Source: Liopterus haemorrhoidalis
Taxonomy: Eukaryota > Arthropoda > Insecta > Coleoptera > Dytiscidae
NCBI GenBank assembly: GCA_963971575.1
Contig: OZ020618.1
Coordinates: 1,614,501 to 1,678,500 of the forward strand
Reading direction: 5' to 3'
Length of the DNA stretch: 64,000 bases
Below the pieces are notes generated by a model. The model was not told the DNA's origin. It saw nothing but the letters and a program-made list of their open reading frames with translations, and did not search any database. Within the stretch, counting starts at the first letter, position 1. The number at the start of each line of letters is the position of its first letter. This document shows, piece after piece, positions 54,648 to 64,000 of the stretch. A program made the translations under genes and the position numbers.

Positions 54648-54872
54648 ATGTGAAGTGTGAATTGTCACACATTGCAGGGTTTCGCAGGTATATAATAAGT
54701 GAAGGCGGCATGCTGAGTGTGTAGGACAAATTTTGCTTTGTAATAATCACGGAAAAATGAACGATATTATTAAAACAATTTAACGGCAGATGAAAAATGG
54801 ATGAAGAAATTATGGAAAGAGAAGGCGCAGCAGGAAGAATGTTCAAGAACATCAATACATTGTTTCTATACC
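54648..54872 (+). repeat. Dispersed repeat R3 (left half, copy 2)
   Basis: Starts GATGTGAAGTGTGAATTGTC and CAGGGTTTCGCAGGTATATA, as at 23746. It is split by the LINE at 54885-55632 and continues at 55634 (ACCATTATTTAGGTTTC). Confidence 0.72.
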
Positions 54873-54884
54873 TAATACCATTAT

Positions 54885-55632
54885 CCCCCACAGACCTATG
54901 ATTGATGCGAGTTGCATATTTCCAGATGACGCAAAGAGTCATCTGAAATATCTTGTTTTAGGCATGTGGCAACATAAGTGGAGCAGCATACAGAACGTTA
55001 AGTTGAGACAGATTAAGGGAGATATTAAACCATGGGGTTCTTCCTGCAGGATTAACCGCAGGGAGGAAACCGCCATCACACGCCTTCGTATAGGTCACTG
55101 TTGTTGGACCCATGGGCACCTTCTTCGAGGTGAAGAGTCCCTTGTCTGTGAGACGTGTAACACAGATTTGTCTGTCTTACACTTTTTAACTGAGTGTGTA
55201 CAGTTCGAGGATGTCAGGGAGAGGTCAGGCCTGTGCTATGACCTGTCAGTTGCTTTAGGTGACGACAGGGTACTCATGGACAGGCTGATACTATTCCTAA
55301 GATAATCGAACTTATTGTTTTATGTGTGAAGTCTTGCACCTTATTTTAATGTGTTTCTAGTTATTGACTGTGATATTCGATGGTAATTGGCCCCTTTACA
55401 GCCTCTCACCATCACCCTGAGTCTGTTCATACTTTCGAACAGACTTTTTATATTATTTATTTGTGTTTGTCAGTGCAAGATTTCTTTTATTGAGTACGCG
55501 TATTTTCAATGATTTTATTTATCTATTTATTGTGTAATTTATTGTTTTTAATATATAGTCTAGTCATTTAGATAGGCTGCGTTAGGCGCAAATAGCCTTT
55601 GTTGCTGTGCGCCAAAAATTTTAACTAACTAA
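54885..55632 (+). mobile_element. 5'-truncated LINE 3' end with ~12-bp TSD
   Basis: The frame from about 54898 to 55305 encodes VKLRQIKGDIKPWGSSCRIN RREETAITRLRIGHCCWTHG, CETCNTDLSVLHFLTECVQF, LILFLR and a stop. This is the region downstream of RNase H in I/Loa/R1-like LINEs, with the RLRIGH and C-x2-C...H...C zinc-knuckle pattern. A 3' UTR follows and ends AACTAACTAACTAA. TAATACCATTAT at 54873-54884 is repeated at 55634-55645; the uninterrupted site exists in R3 copy 1 at about 23868. Confidence 0.88.
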
Positions 55633-55633
55633 C

Positions 55634-55905
55634 TAATACCATTATTTAGGTTTCTAAAAATGTGCAGTATTTTTTTATATGGCAAGGTTCATTAAGATTT
55701 TGAAAATTGCGCCTACGGCTTCCATTGGTTGTCATATGCTCCGCTTCTTTGGTTTCGTATACATGACACATAGAATGAAAATATAATTCCAACATTCCAA
55801 CTGGTTATTAAATTTACACTCTTAAAAAATAAATGCAACATTTGCTAAAATATAACTAGAATTTTGACAAAATAATTTAAAGAAAATAAAAATGGAAAAA
55901 AAAAA
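55634..55905 (+). repeat. Dispersed repeat R3 (right half, copy 2)
   Basis: Contains TAGGTTTCTAAAAATGTGCA, AAGGTTCATTAAGATTTTGA, CCAACTGGTTATTAAATTTA and AAATGCAACATTTGC, as in 23868-24080 and 32150-32250. Confidence 0.72.
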
Positions 55906-55909
55906 TATC

Positions 55910-55978
55910 TCCTCTAATTGGGAGCGAACCTATAATTCTGGGTAGCTAGAGAGTATGCGAACCATTACCTCATACCTT
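55910..55978 (-). mobile_element. tRNA-like SINE head
   Basis: On the minus strand TGAGGTAATGGTTCGCATAC and ATAGGTTCGCTCCCAATT mimic tRNA boxes A and B. Similar heads occur at 32290 and 57085. It abuts the element X fragment. Confidence 0.5.
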
Positions 55979-56334
55979 ATTAATATCCAGCAGTAATCAG
56001 CAAGCAAATTTGGACTACATTTACCTTGATATCGCTTTTCCATGGCGGAAATATCTTGGTGGAACTGTTTCCCATGTTCATCACTTACTGAACCCAGATC
56101 TTCTGAGAAGAAATGTAGATGAGAGTCCAGAAAGTGAATTTTTAAAAACATCCTACATTTTTTGTAGGCATTAAGCAGTTCATTCACGATATCTCTGTAA
56201 TTTTCAGCTCTCACATTTTCAAGAAAATTTGAAACAACTGTTTTAAAAGATCTGCAAGCTCTTATTTCATTTAGCATACTGTCAAATACATCATTCATTA
56301 TTTCTCTTATTTGTGGCAAATGTCACAAATAGTG
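55979..56334 (-). pseudogene. Element X-related protein fragment (diverged, copy 4)
   Basis: Minus-strand frame encodes MPQIREIMNDVFDSMLNEIR, FKTVVSNFLENVRAENYRDI VNELLNAYK, LKIHFLDSHLHFFSEDLGSV SDEHGKQFHQDISAMEKRYQ GK and LLADYCWILIR. It aligns throughout with the ORF at 11410 (GPQIRKL, NFLGNKQAENY, HFLNSHLDKF, DEQGERFHQD, MADYSW) but is a distant relative. No termini seen here. Confidence 0.6.
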
Positions 56335-56439
56335 GGTTTATCAGTTTGTTTGCAATCAGGTTTTTATCTGTTTTGATCTGTTTTTTACCGGTTTTTACCT
56401 GGTTTTACCGTTTTTTTACCTGTTTTTATCGGTTTTTTA

Positions 56440-57080
<641 letters not shown>

Positions 57081-57081
57081 T

Positions 57082-57165
57082 GTGCTGGTCTAGTGGTATT
57101 TGACGCTGACTTTTCACCCATGTAACCCGATCCGATAGGGATCGAACCCTGGAGAAGAGACTATG
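57082..57165 (+). mobile_element. tRNA-like module at the end of a T2 element
   Basis: GTGCTGGTCTAGTGGTATTT and GACGCTGACTT then GGGATCGAACCCTGG look like boxes A and B of a tRNA. It is followed by an odd T-run and by inverted R3 sequence. Probably a SINE part rather than a functional tRNA. Confidence 0.5.
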
Positions 57166-57189
57166 TTTTTTTTTTTTTTTTTTTAATTT

Positions 57190-57590
57190 CTATATTGTTT
57201 AAATTATTTTTTCAAAATTCTAATTATATTTTGGCAAATGTTGCATTTAATTTTTAAAAGCGTAAATTTAATAGCCAGTGGAAATTGTTTAAATTATAAT
57301 TTAATTCTGTTTCAATGTACACGAAATCAGAGGGTCGGAACTTATAACACCCAATGGAAGCCATAGGCGCAATTTTGAAATTCTTAATGAACCTTGCTAT
57401 ATAAAAAAAAATACTGCACATATTTAGAAACCTAAATAATGGTATTACGCGTTCGAATTAAAATTAACAAAAAAAATATTTTAATATAAAATTTGTTTTC
57501 GCATCCAAAATAATCATCATTCACTTACTAAATACCTGCAAAACCCTGAATGTGTGAAAATTCACACTTCACATCAATTTTTTTTACTGT
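57190..57590 (-). repeat. Dispersed repeat R3, inverted copy
   Basis: Carries, inverted, ACATTCAGGGTTTTGCAGGT, AATACCATTATTTAGGTTTC and TTCATTAAGAATTTCAAAAT. The CCATTATTTAGG site is uninterrupted here, a second empty site for the LINE at 54885. Confidence 0.75.
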
Positions 57591-57591
57591 T

Positions 57592-58140
57592 TTTTAACCT
57601 GATTTTTACCTGTTTTTACCTGTTTTAACAGGTGATGCGGGATTATTTTAATACATTAAGGGCCCCCGAACCGAAAATGTTTGGAAACCACTGATGTAGA
57701 TGAAAGTTACAGAGTTTTTTCTGGGATACCCTCTCTGGTTAAAAAAATCAGATTCTATTGAATCATGTTGCGTATTTTTTTTTAAGACATTATCTTATCA
57801 TTTCTTATCAGTTAACCATATATTATTTTTATTTCTTCCTTTCTCGTCATGTACTCTGATAAGCTAACTGCGTTGTAACATTTTTCGAAGAATGTCTAAC
57901 CTCAAGTTAATTTATTTTAACAATTCTAACATTTAAATAAATAACTGTAATATTTAATAAAAATCTACTTTCAGTTATTTTGCAAATAATAGAAAATTGT
58001 CACGATTTAGAATTAAGAAGGAAATTATACTTTCTATACATATTTACACTTCAACACAATCCGTAAATTGTTTTCATGATTTTTCAATTATGGGAAGGAT
58101 TTTTCAGAAAATTATAAAAAATTTAAATACTTCCCGTTTC
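57592..58140. other. No recognisable gene
   Basis: Begins with loose TTTTTACCTG repeats. AAATGTTTGGAAACCACTG at 57678 resembles a hAT end. The rest is unassigned. Confidence 0.4.
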
Positions 58141-58144
58141 TCAT

Positions 58145-58892
58145 TTTTAGGGTTTTGTAGGTATGACCAAAAAACCCTTATACCGTCATTTTGTCGTCTG
58201 TCTGTCTGTTTGTCTGTCTGTCCGTCCGTCTGTCTGTGTACACGTGCAAGCAAATTCGGCTAGAAGGATTTTAATATAAAACTTCATATTTAAGCTTCTG
58301 ACATTAATGGCACGAGTTGATCAACTTTTTTTATTTATAAGATTTCTGCGAATATTTAACAACAGAAAAATATTTCGAAAAAAATATTTAATAAAAGTTG
58401 CTACAAAAGCAATAACTAACAACTTTTATTTGAGAAATTTTTTGATAAAATAAAAAAAATTTGAAAAATATTTCGAAATTTTTTCTAAGTATCTATTTTT
58501 TCATACTTATATGTAACGTTTTGTCAACGGAGTGGCCGAGCGCATTAAGTCGTGCGGTTTGTACTGGTGGAAACAGTACGACAGTCCGGTCGGTGGTTCG
58601 AGCCTTCGTTGGTGATCATTCGGGCGAGAATAATATGTTTACATTACTCTCAATTTCACAATCATTCACTCCTCATCCAGGTGTAGGAGCTCGCCCCCTG
58701 GCATCGGCGATTAGCCTCGTTGCAGAAATAGGCCGATATAAAATAAATAAATTTAATGTAACGTTTCCATGGTCATGATAAATAATATCTCGATTGAAAA
58801 TAGTAGGCCAAATTATTTCTACTCTGCTGTTAGAATTTAATTTATACAAGTACTTTGTGATGGCGGTCGGTCCTGTGGTGGCCACAGCTGAT
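58145..58892 (+). mobile_element. Chimeric T2/T1 element with nested SINE
   Basis: The left side to the microsatellite (GTAGGTATGACCAAAAAACC, CCGTCATTTTGTCGTC) is family T2; the right side (GTGTACACGTGCAAGCAAAT TCGG to GGTGGCCACAGCTGAT) is family T1. The switch is inside the TCTG tract at 58195-58240. A SINE interrupts it at 58522. Confidence 0.8.
58522..58755 (+). mobile_element. tRNA-derived SINE S2 with 11-bp TSD
   Basis: Head GAGTGGCCGAGCGCATTAAG (box A-like, Ser/Leu-type), GTGGTTCGAGCC (box B-like), body GGTGTAGGAGCTCGCCCCCT GG and AATAAATAAATTTA tail. ATGTAACGTTT at 58511-58521 is repeated at 58756-58766. Close relative of 17202-17447. Confidence 0.93.
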
Positions 58893-58988
58893 TTTTTTAC
58901 GTACGTACGGTTATTTCTATATAGTTTTAATATATCTATTTTTTTATGGTCGAATCTCCGTATTCGAATAAAAAATAGTTGTTATACG

Positions 58989-59380
58989 CAGTGGCACACA
59001 CAAGGGGGGTCCAAGGGGTCCGGACCCCCCCGTACCATGAGAAGTGAGGACCTTTTTTTGCTCTTCACTTAAAATTTAGAAGGGAGGACTTTTTTTTTTC
59101 TTCACTTGAAATTTAGAAGTTAAGACCTTTTTTTTGCTCTCGACTTAAAATTCAGAAAGGGGGACCCTTTTTTTTGCTCTTGACTTAAAATTCAGAAAGT
59201 AGGACCCTTTTTTTTGCTCTTCACTTAAAATTTAGAAGGGAGGATGTTTCTTTTTAGGTCTTCACTTGAAATTGAAATTTTGCCCTGTGTTTGTAATAAG
59301 TTTTAAATATATAATATTTTTTTATAAAAATTATGTATAATTGGACCCCCCACCAAGCCAAAAATCTGTGTGCGCCACTA
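58989..59380. mobile_element. hAT MITE carrying minisatellite units, exact 8-bp TSD
   Basis: Ends CAGTGGCACACACA and TGTGTGCGCCACTA are inverted repeats. GTTATACG flanks both sides (58981-58988, 59381-59388), and copy A at 48375 shows the uninterrupted site. The interior has six or so diverged 40-bp units (TTTTTTTGCTCTTCACTTAA AATTTAGAAG). Just inside both ends are G/C runs (GGACCCCCC). Confidence 0.95.
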
Positions 59381-59388
59381 GTTATACG

Positions 59389-59596
59389 TATTTATTAATT
59401 TCAGGTTTGCCATCGATAAATTCGGACGTAATTAATGAAATAAATAAAACTTTTTTTGCTGCTTTAGATTTTGCAAACAAAAAATTACTTATTGACAAAA
59501 GTAGTCCTTAACCTGAACCTTAAAATCAATTCAAAAATCATTATTTAATATTTAAACCCTCAAAATACAATTTAATATTTATTACTGTACTTGTTA
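59389..59596 (+). repeat. T1-associated repeat, copy B right part
   Basis: Matches copy A from TATTTATTAATTTCAG on. It keeps the open segment LPSINSDVINEINKTFFAAL DFANKKLLIDKSSP and a stop (59405-59511) and the flank CTTAACCTGAACCTTAAAAT. Substitutions between the copies are not biased to silent sites. Confidence 0.75.
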
Positions 59597-60560
59597 AAAT
59601 ATCTCACAGATGATTTTGCAAATTATTCTCACTATTTGATGGATTTCAGTCTTACTACAAATATGTTTCACCATTGTCATATTTTATCTTCATACCGTGT
59701 CTTATCCACTATAATTTTAAATGTAATATTTTTAGACGTTTTTAAGAAGTTTTAAACATAATTTATTGGTGGGAGTGACAATTGATGTTAACAATATTAT
59801 TTAAAATAAGTTTGGGCGTAAAACGAAGACAGTGACAAATAGAGGTGTAAAGAGAAAGACAAGGCAATAAATTTACGGTTACAATAGAATAAGAAAATGT
59901 ACAATTAACATATTTGTTCTACAAGAAATATTAGAGAACAAACAAAAAAAAAAACAACTGGGACAGTAGATATGAAAAACTGGAAACAATTTTTGTCTAA
60001 ATTAAGTTCGAAAAATGTGAGATATATGTGCTAATATCACTGATAAACAGAAGATTTTTCCCCTGATAGTGTCAAAAAAAGAAAGATTATTTTTTACAGA
60101 TTAAGCTAATTATTGTCAAAAATATTTTTTGGCTAGTGTGGTTTTTGTACGTCCTTGCGAAATTCCGCAATAATTCAAACAGTTCAAAAGTAAATATAAA
60201 TATATAATGAGTAAAACTGTCACATGTTTTGTCTAATTATTTGAACTATTTTAGATTTTTATTTATCTCTATTTTCAACATCAATAAACTATTTATAATA
60301 TTTATGAATGAGATACCAAAAATGTTTTTTAATAAATCATATATGACAGTTGTGTATGTCCTACAAAACTGTCTTTAGATTTTTTACATATTTCTACCAT
60401 AAATCTGACTGTAGTTTACTAAATCTGTCTTCGAATTCAAAATATTTTCCATTTTTTCTGTCTTCAGATGAAATTGATGTTCTTGAGTTTTACATCATCG
60501 AAATGACGCCAAGTATACTTAATATTAAAGGCAGAGTCAACACCACACATAATAAGGTTC
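59597..60560. other. No recognisable gene
   Basis: AT-rich DNA. The small open frame at 60350-60568 has no known content. Confidence 0.5.
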
Positions 60561-60641
60561 TTATATAAGGTGGGCCATGGGAACCTGAAGATTTTTGAAT
60601 GAACATTACACAATGTTTTCTCAAAACATTTTTTTTTAATA

Positions 60642-61927
60642 CCAGGTCTACAAGTATGAAATGCGGATTTTTTTCAAACTTGCCGCGCAAACAGAGTGTA
60701 TAGTTAAAAGTTTCAACACATATGGCGTTGTGTTAAGTTATCATTAAGTGTCAAATGCGTATAGGTTATAATTTGAAAAGTAATCATATAGTTTTGTTTT
60801 ACTGTGTTAAAAATGTCAAATTTTGTGCCAAATAAAGAGCATTCGCGGACAGTACTACTGTTTGGTTTTCATTTGCAAAAAACTGTTGCTGAATCATACC
60901 GACTGCTTCGAGAAGCTTATGGTGAATATGCTCCATCGCAAGATACGTGTGAACGATGGTTTCGGCGTTTCATAATTGGTGACTTTGATCTTACAGACAA
61001 AGAACATGGAAAACCTCCAAAAAAATATGAAGATACAAAATTGGAAACATTGCTACAGGAAGACGATAGTCAATCACAAAAACAACTAGCAGAGCAGTTA
61101 AGAGTTAGTCAACAAGCTGTTTCCAATCGCCTACGAGAGATGGGTAAGATCCAGAAAGTCGGCAGATGGGTTCCACATGCATTGAATGAGAGACAGATGG
61201 AAAAACGCAAAAACCCTTGCGAAATTTTGCTTGCACGATACAAAAGAAAGTCTTTTTTGCATCGTATCATTACTGGCGATGAAAAATGGATTTATTTTGA
61301 AAATCCCAAACGCAAAAAATCATGGGCGAACCCAGGCTCACCATCCACATCAACTGCAAGACCGAATCGCTTTGGCAAAAAGCCAATGCTCTGTACTTGG
61401 TGGGACCAAAAGGGTGTTGTCTATTATGAATTGTTAAAACCTGGTGAAACAGTTAATACCCAACGCTACCAACAACAACTGATCGAATTGAACCATTCGC
61501 TGCTCATAAAACGACCAGAATACGAAAGAAGACAGCACAAGGTAATCTTTCTCCACGATACCACTCCATCACATAAGGCAAAAGCAGTTTGCAACACATT
61601 GGAGGCACTCAAGTGGGAAGTGCTACCCCATGCCGCTTACTCACCAGACTTGGCCTCCTCAGATTACCACTTGTTCGCATCGATGGGTCACGCACTTGCC
61701 GAGCAGCACTTTTGTTCATATGAAAATGTGAAAGAATGGCTAGATGAATGGTTTGCGGGGAAAGGGGAAGAGTTCTACTGGCGAGGTATTCACAAATTGC
61801 CTGAAAGATAGGAAAAATGTATAACTTCTAATGGAGCATACTTTGAATAAATAAACTTTTACTGTTCTTTTGAGTTTAATGTGTTTTATTTAAAAAAAAA
61901 ATCCGCATTTCATACTTGTAGACCTGG
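60642..61927 (+). mobile_element. Mariner DD34D element, nearly intact
   Basis: It is 1286 bp with perfect ~33-bp TIRs starting CCAGGTCTACAAGTATGAAA and flanked by TA (60640-60641, 61928-61929). The ends are nearly identical, so the insertion is young. Confidence 0.96.
60804..61811 (+). CDS. Mariner transposase (D,D34D), truncated by one nonsense codon
   Basis: Cut-and-paste transposase of 335 codons; the likely start is the second Met at 60813 (MSNFVPNKEHSRTVLLFGFH). N-terminal helix-turn-helix (residues ~1-110: TCERWFRRF, KQLAEQLRVSQQAVSNRLRE M), linker motif WVPHAL (usual WVPHEL), and catalytic domain: TGDEKWIYF (first Asp), FLHDTTPSHKA (second; usual HDNAPSH) and YSPDLASSDYHLF (third). 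By my count 34 residues separate the last two Asp. The frame stops at KLPER*, where the family has KLPERWEKC; the TAG at 61809 replaces the Trp codon, and the original TAA follows 39 bases later. All catalytic Asp residues remain, so loss of activity is not certain. Confidence 0.95.
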   Translation: MLKMSNFVPNKEHSRTVLLFGFHLQKTVAESYRLLREAYGEYAPSQDTCERWFRRFIIGDFDLTDKEHGKPPKKYEDTKLETLLQEDDSQSQKQLAEQLRVSQQAVSNRLREMGKIQKVGRWVPHALNERQMEKRKNPCEILLARYKRKSFLHRIITGDEKWIYFENPKRKKSWANPGSPSTSTARPNRFGKKPMLCTWWDQKGVVYYELLKPGETVNTQRYQQQLIELNHSLLIKRPEYERRQHKVIFLHDTTPSHKAKAVCNTLEALKWEVLPHAAYSPDLASSDYHLFASMGHALAEQHFCSYENVKEWLDEWFAGKGEEFYWRGIHKLPER

Positions 61928-61950
61928 TAACATACATTAATAGTATATTA

Positions 61951-62918
61951 CACTGGTCAGCAAATTTAATTTTTTTTTGTCTGACTTAGATCTGATACTT
62001 GTTTTTAACTAATTTTGGGGTGCTGATTTCAAAAATGTTAGCAGTTTCTGCCTATCACGTCAAATTTTTGTTCTATCGTATTTTGACTTTTTTCACCTTT
62101 TCACGTTCTGATATACGTCTACTTTAATTTCAACTTCGTTCTTGTTGTCCAATATATTTCGTAGGAACGCCTTACATGCAGGTACTTGTTATAGACCTTT
62201 TTACAACGACGAAATGATCCACATTTCACTGTACATATGGATGATATGGAGAAGAATGCATGGCAGTCTTTCGTGGCGCTCATCAAAAATTTTCTTGGGA
62301 ATAAAAAAACCGAAAATATGGAGGTCGTTGAAAATTTGATTGAAAATTATCATCATCTGGGGTGCAACATGAGCGTGAAACTTCTTTAAACAGTCATCTT
62401 GACAAATTTCCTGTCAATCTTGGAGATGTTAGTGATGAACAGGGTGAACGTTTCCATCAGGATTTAAAAGAGATGGAGAGACGTTATCAAGGAAGGTGGG
62501 ATACTCACATGATGGCTGACTACTGTTAGAGTATTAAAAGAGACTTATCGGGAATGGTGTACTCCAGAAGATCTTACAAACGACCATTTAATCCTTAAAT
62601 TATTTTGTATTTTTATTTTAACACTCCAATGCATTAAAATGTAATTAAAACTGTTCTCATTTTCTTTCTTTCACTAGAAATAAAATTTTAAGAATATTTT
62701 CTAATTATTTAGTCCTTATTGTTCGCCAAATTTGTACCAATTACAGTATCGACGTCTAAAATTAAACGATAGCATTATTTGGCCGAAAATATGTATTTGT
62801 TGTAGAGCAAAAAGCTGATGTGATACGCAAAAACTGATGTGATATTTGAGTTCAGCAGCACCAAATTAGTAAGAAACAAGTCTTAGATGTAAGTCAGCAA
62901 AAATTGTGTTGACCAGTG
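61951..62918 (+). mobile_element. Element X copy 2, with 5' part of ORF lost
   Basis: The left end CACTGGTCAGCAAATTTAA and the right end TTGTGTTGACCAGTG are the same as in copy 1. TTA flanks both sides. The ORF survives only from about 62215 (DPHFTVHMDDMEKNAWQSFV) with small frame breaks, through DEQGERFHQDLKEMERRYQG RW and, after a stop replacing the W of ADYCW, SIKRDLSGMVYSRRS. It keeps the bases deleted from copy 1 after SIKRD. It begins 23 bases from the mariner. Confidence 0.65.
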
Positions 62919-64000
62919 TTATTAACTCATTTTAGCCAAACTTAGAATGAAATTTTAAACTTATTTTTTGCTGTGTATTGACGTCATTTTTGTATGAAAA
63001 AAAAGTTAATTATAAGACAAAATTAAATAAAATCTATCTAATTGAAAAGATAAAAATATTACCGCCCACTTGTTGTACAAGGGCACGTGGTTTTTATTTT
63101 GTTTTCATTAGTTGTGAGCGTCTACCGTTAGTTTGGCTAGCGTCGCCGTCGCTTAGCGTCTAAGTCCCCATCATAAATAACTCACGCGGTCAAGCTGAAA
63201 AAAATTATCTACGCTATCGGCTTCTTTTCAAAGACTGAAAAGTGATAAATTTTAAATTTTCGACCTTTGATGAAAATATTACTTTCGCACATTTTGATGA
63301 ATTTTTTCAACTGGAAAATTTAATTAATGAACCGATTCTGGAAATAATTGAACCAAAAATAACTCAAAAATTTTATTTTTTTTTATTATGTTATGAATGT
63401 TCTCTTGCGGTGTTTCCCAACCTTCTTAGCATTACGGACCCACTGTCTTTTGAAGTTGGCGAATTTTAGGAAATGTATTAATAGTTATTTAAACATTAAG
63501 GGAGGAAAGTAATAGGGGAAACTTCCTAATACCCTTTTCACACTAGAACTCTAAGACAAGTGAACTTAAAGTTCACCGATGTTTAACATCGTTTTGCTTT
63601 CACACTTGATGTTTAAATCTCCGGTGCTGTCATCAGCTACAGTAATTTTGTCCTTAAGTTACCGTCAGGAAATTACCACTTTTGAACTTTCTGCGCAGAC
63701 GCACATTTTGAATTATTATAAACAAATATGGATATTTCATTTCATTCTACAATAAAGACACTACAATAAAGAATATATTACACCTGTATTAACATGTAAG
63801 TCGATACATTTTATCTCAATTATTGTAGTTCTGTATTTTATTAAACACATTATTAAAATAAATAATTTTATTATAATAATAAGTATAAACTTCTTATAAC
63901 GTCGATATAATACAGTATTCTTGTTTATGATAATACAAAATGTTGACAGCATAAATTCAAAGAGTATTTTTTTATAATAGAAATTATGTTGGCAATGCGA
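62919..64000. other. Unassigned right edge
   Basis: A CpG-bearing patch at 63110-63200 (GCTAGCGTCGCCGTCGCTTAG) is followed by an open frame from 63242 (STFDENITFAHFDEFFQLEN LINEPILEIIEPK) that I do not recognise. GTGTTTCCCAACCTTCTTAG at 63410 looks like a hAT end. Nothing firm. Confidence 0.35.

Overview
This window looks like intron-rich, AT-rich insect nuclear DNA, possibly from a beetle, though I cannot place it further. The order is not established. The reasons are spliced genes with GT/AG junctions, a recognisable animal neuronal gene, and a dense mix of Tc1/mariner, hAT, piggyBac, LINE, SINE and MITE remains typical of insects. There are no bacterial-type genes, no rRNA and no CRISPR.

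The main host gene is NOS1AP (CAPON), the adaptor that links neuronal nitric oxide synthase to its partners. It lies on the minus strand and spans about 54.3 kb down to 10.7 kb. I could place the splice junctions by eye: a CpG-rich candidate promoter and non-coding exon (54.17-54.3 kb), an alternative first coding exon (52351-52998), the exon encoding the last helix of the PTB domain (43618-43798), a linker exon (32935-33101), two coiled-coil exons (23472-23633 and 20708-20905) and two possible terminal exons (17663-18361 and 10698-10925). All junction phases agree. The rest of the PTB domain is not in the window, so its exons probably lie beyond 64 kb. This local promoter would make a form lacking most of the PTB. 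A second minus-strand gene starts at about 4.3-4.5 kb (donor at 4322, coding exon 2760-2927) and runs off the left edge; I do not recognise it.

The rest is intergenic and intronic repeat DNA. 1.5-6.4 kb: a Tc1/mariner element, a mariner relic, a 175-bp tandem repeat and a 40-bp minisatellite. 7.1-9.3 kb: nested MITEs and a foldback hAT MITE. 10-13 kb: a piggyBac relic, an unclassified TIR element (here called element X) and a deleted mariner. 13.6-17.5 kb: MITEs and SINEs. 18.4-19.9 kb: a 62-bp minisatellite. 20.9-28 kb: a LINE, a second 40-bp array inside a hAT-like element, and a hAT with a nested MITE. 28-31 kb: an STPR-repeat ORF, a 118-bp tandem repeat and LINE-in-LINE. 31.5-37.3 kb: TCTG elements, LINE and mariner fragments. 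40-46.5 kb: MITEs, hAT-in-hAT and a Tc1-like element inside a LINE. 47-51.4 kb: TCTG repeats, hAT debris and a DD41D mariner-type element. 54.6-59.6 kb: a LINE, element X, TCTG elements, a SINE and a hAT MITE with exact target duplications. 60.6-62.9 kb: a nearly intact DD34D mariner next to another element X.

The most unusual items are: element X, whose conserved protein belongs to no transposase family I know; the same 40-bp minisatellite carried by several hAT-like elements; a chimeric repeat that seems to have recombined inside its TCTG tract; two unrelated-looking foldback elements sharing one hairpin core; and the paired NOS1AP first and last exons.
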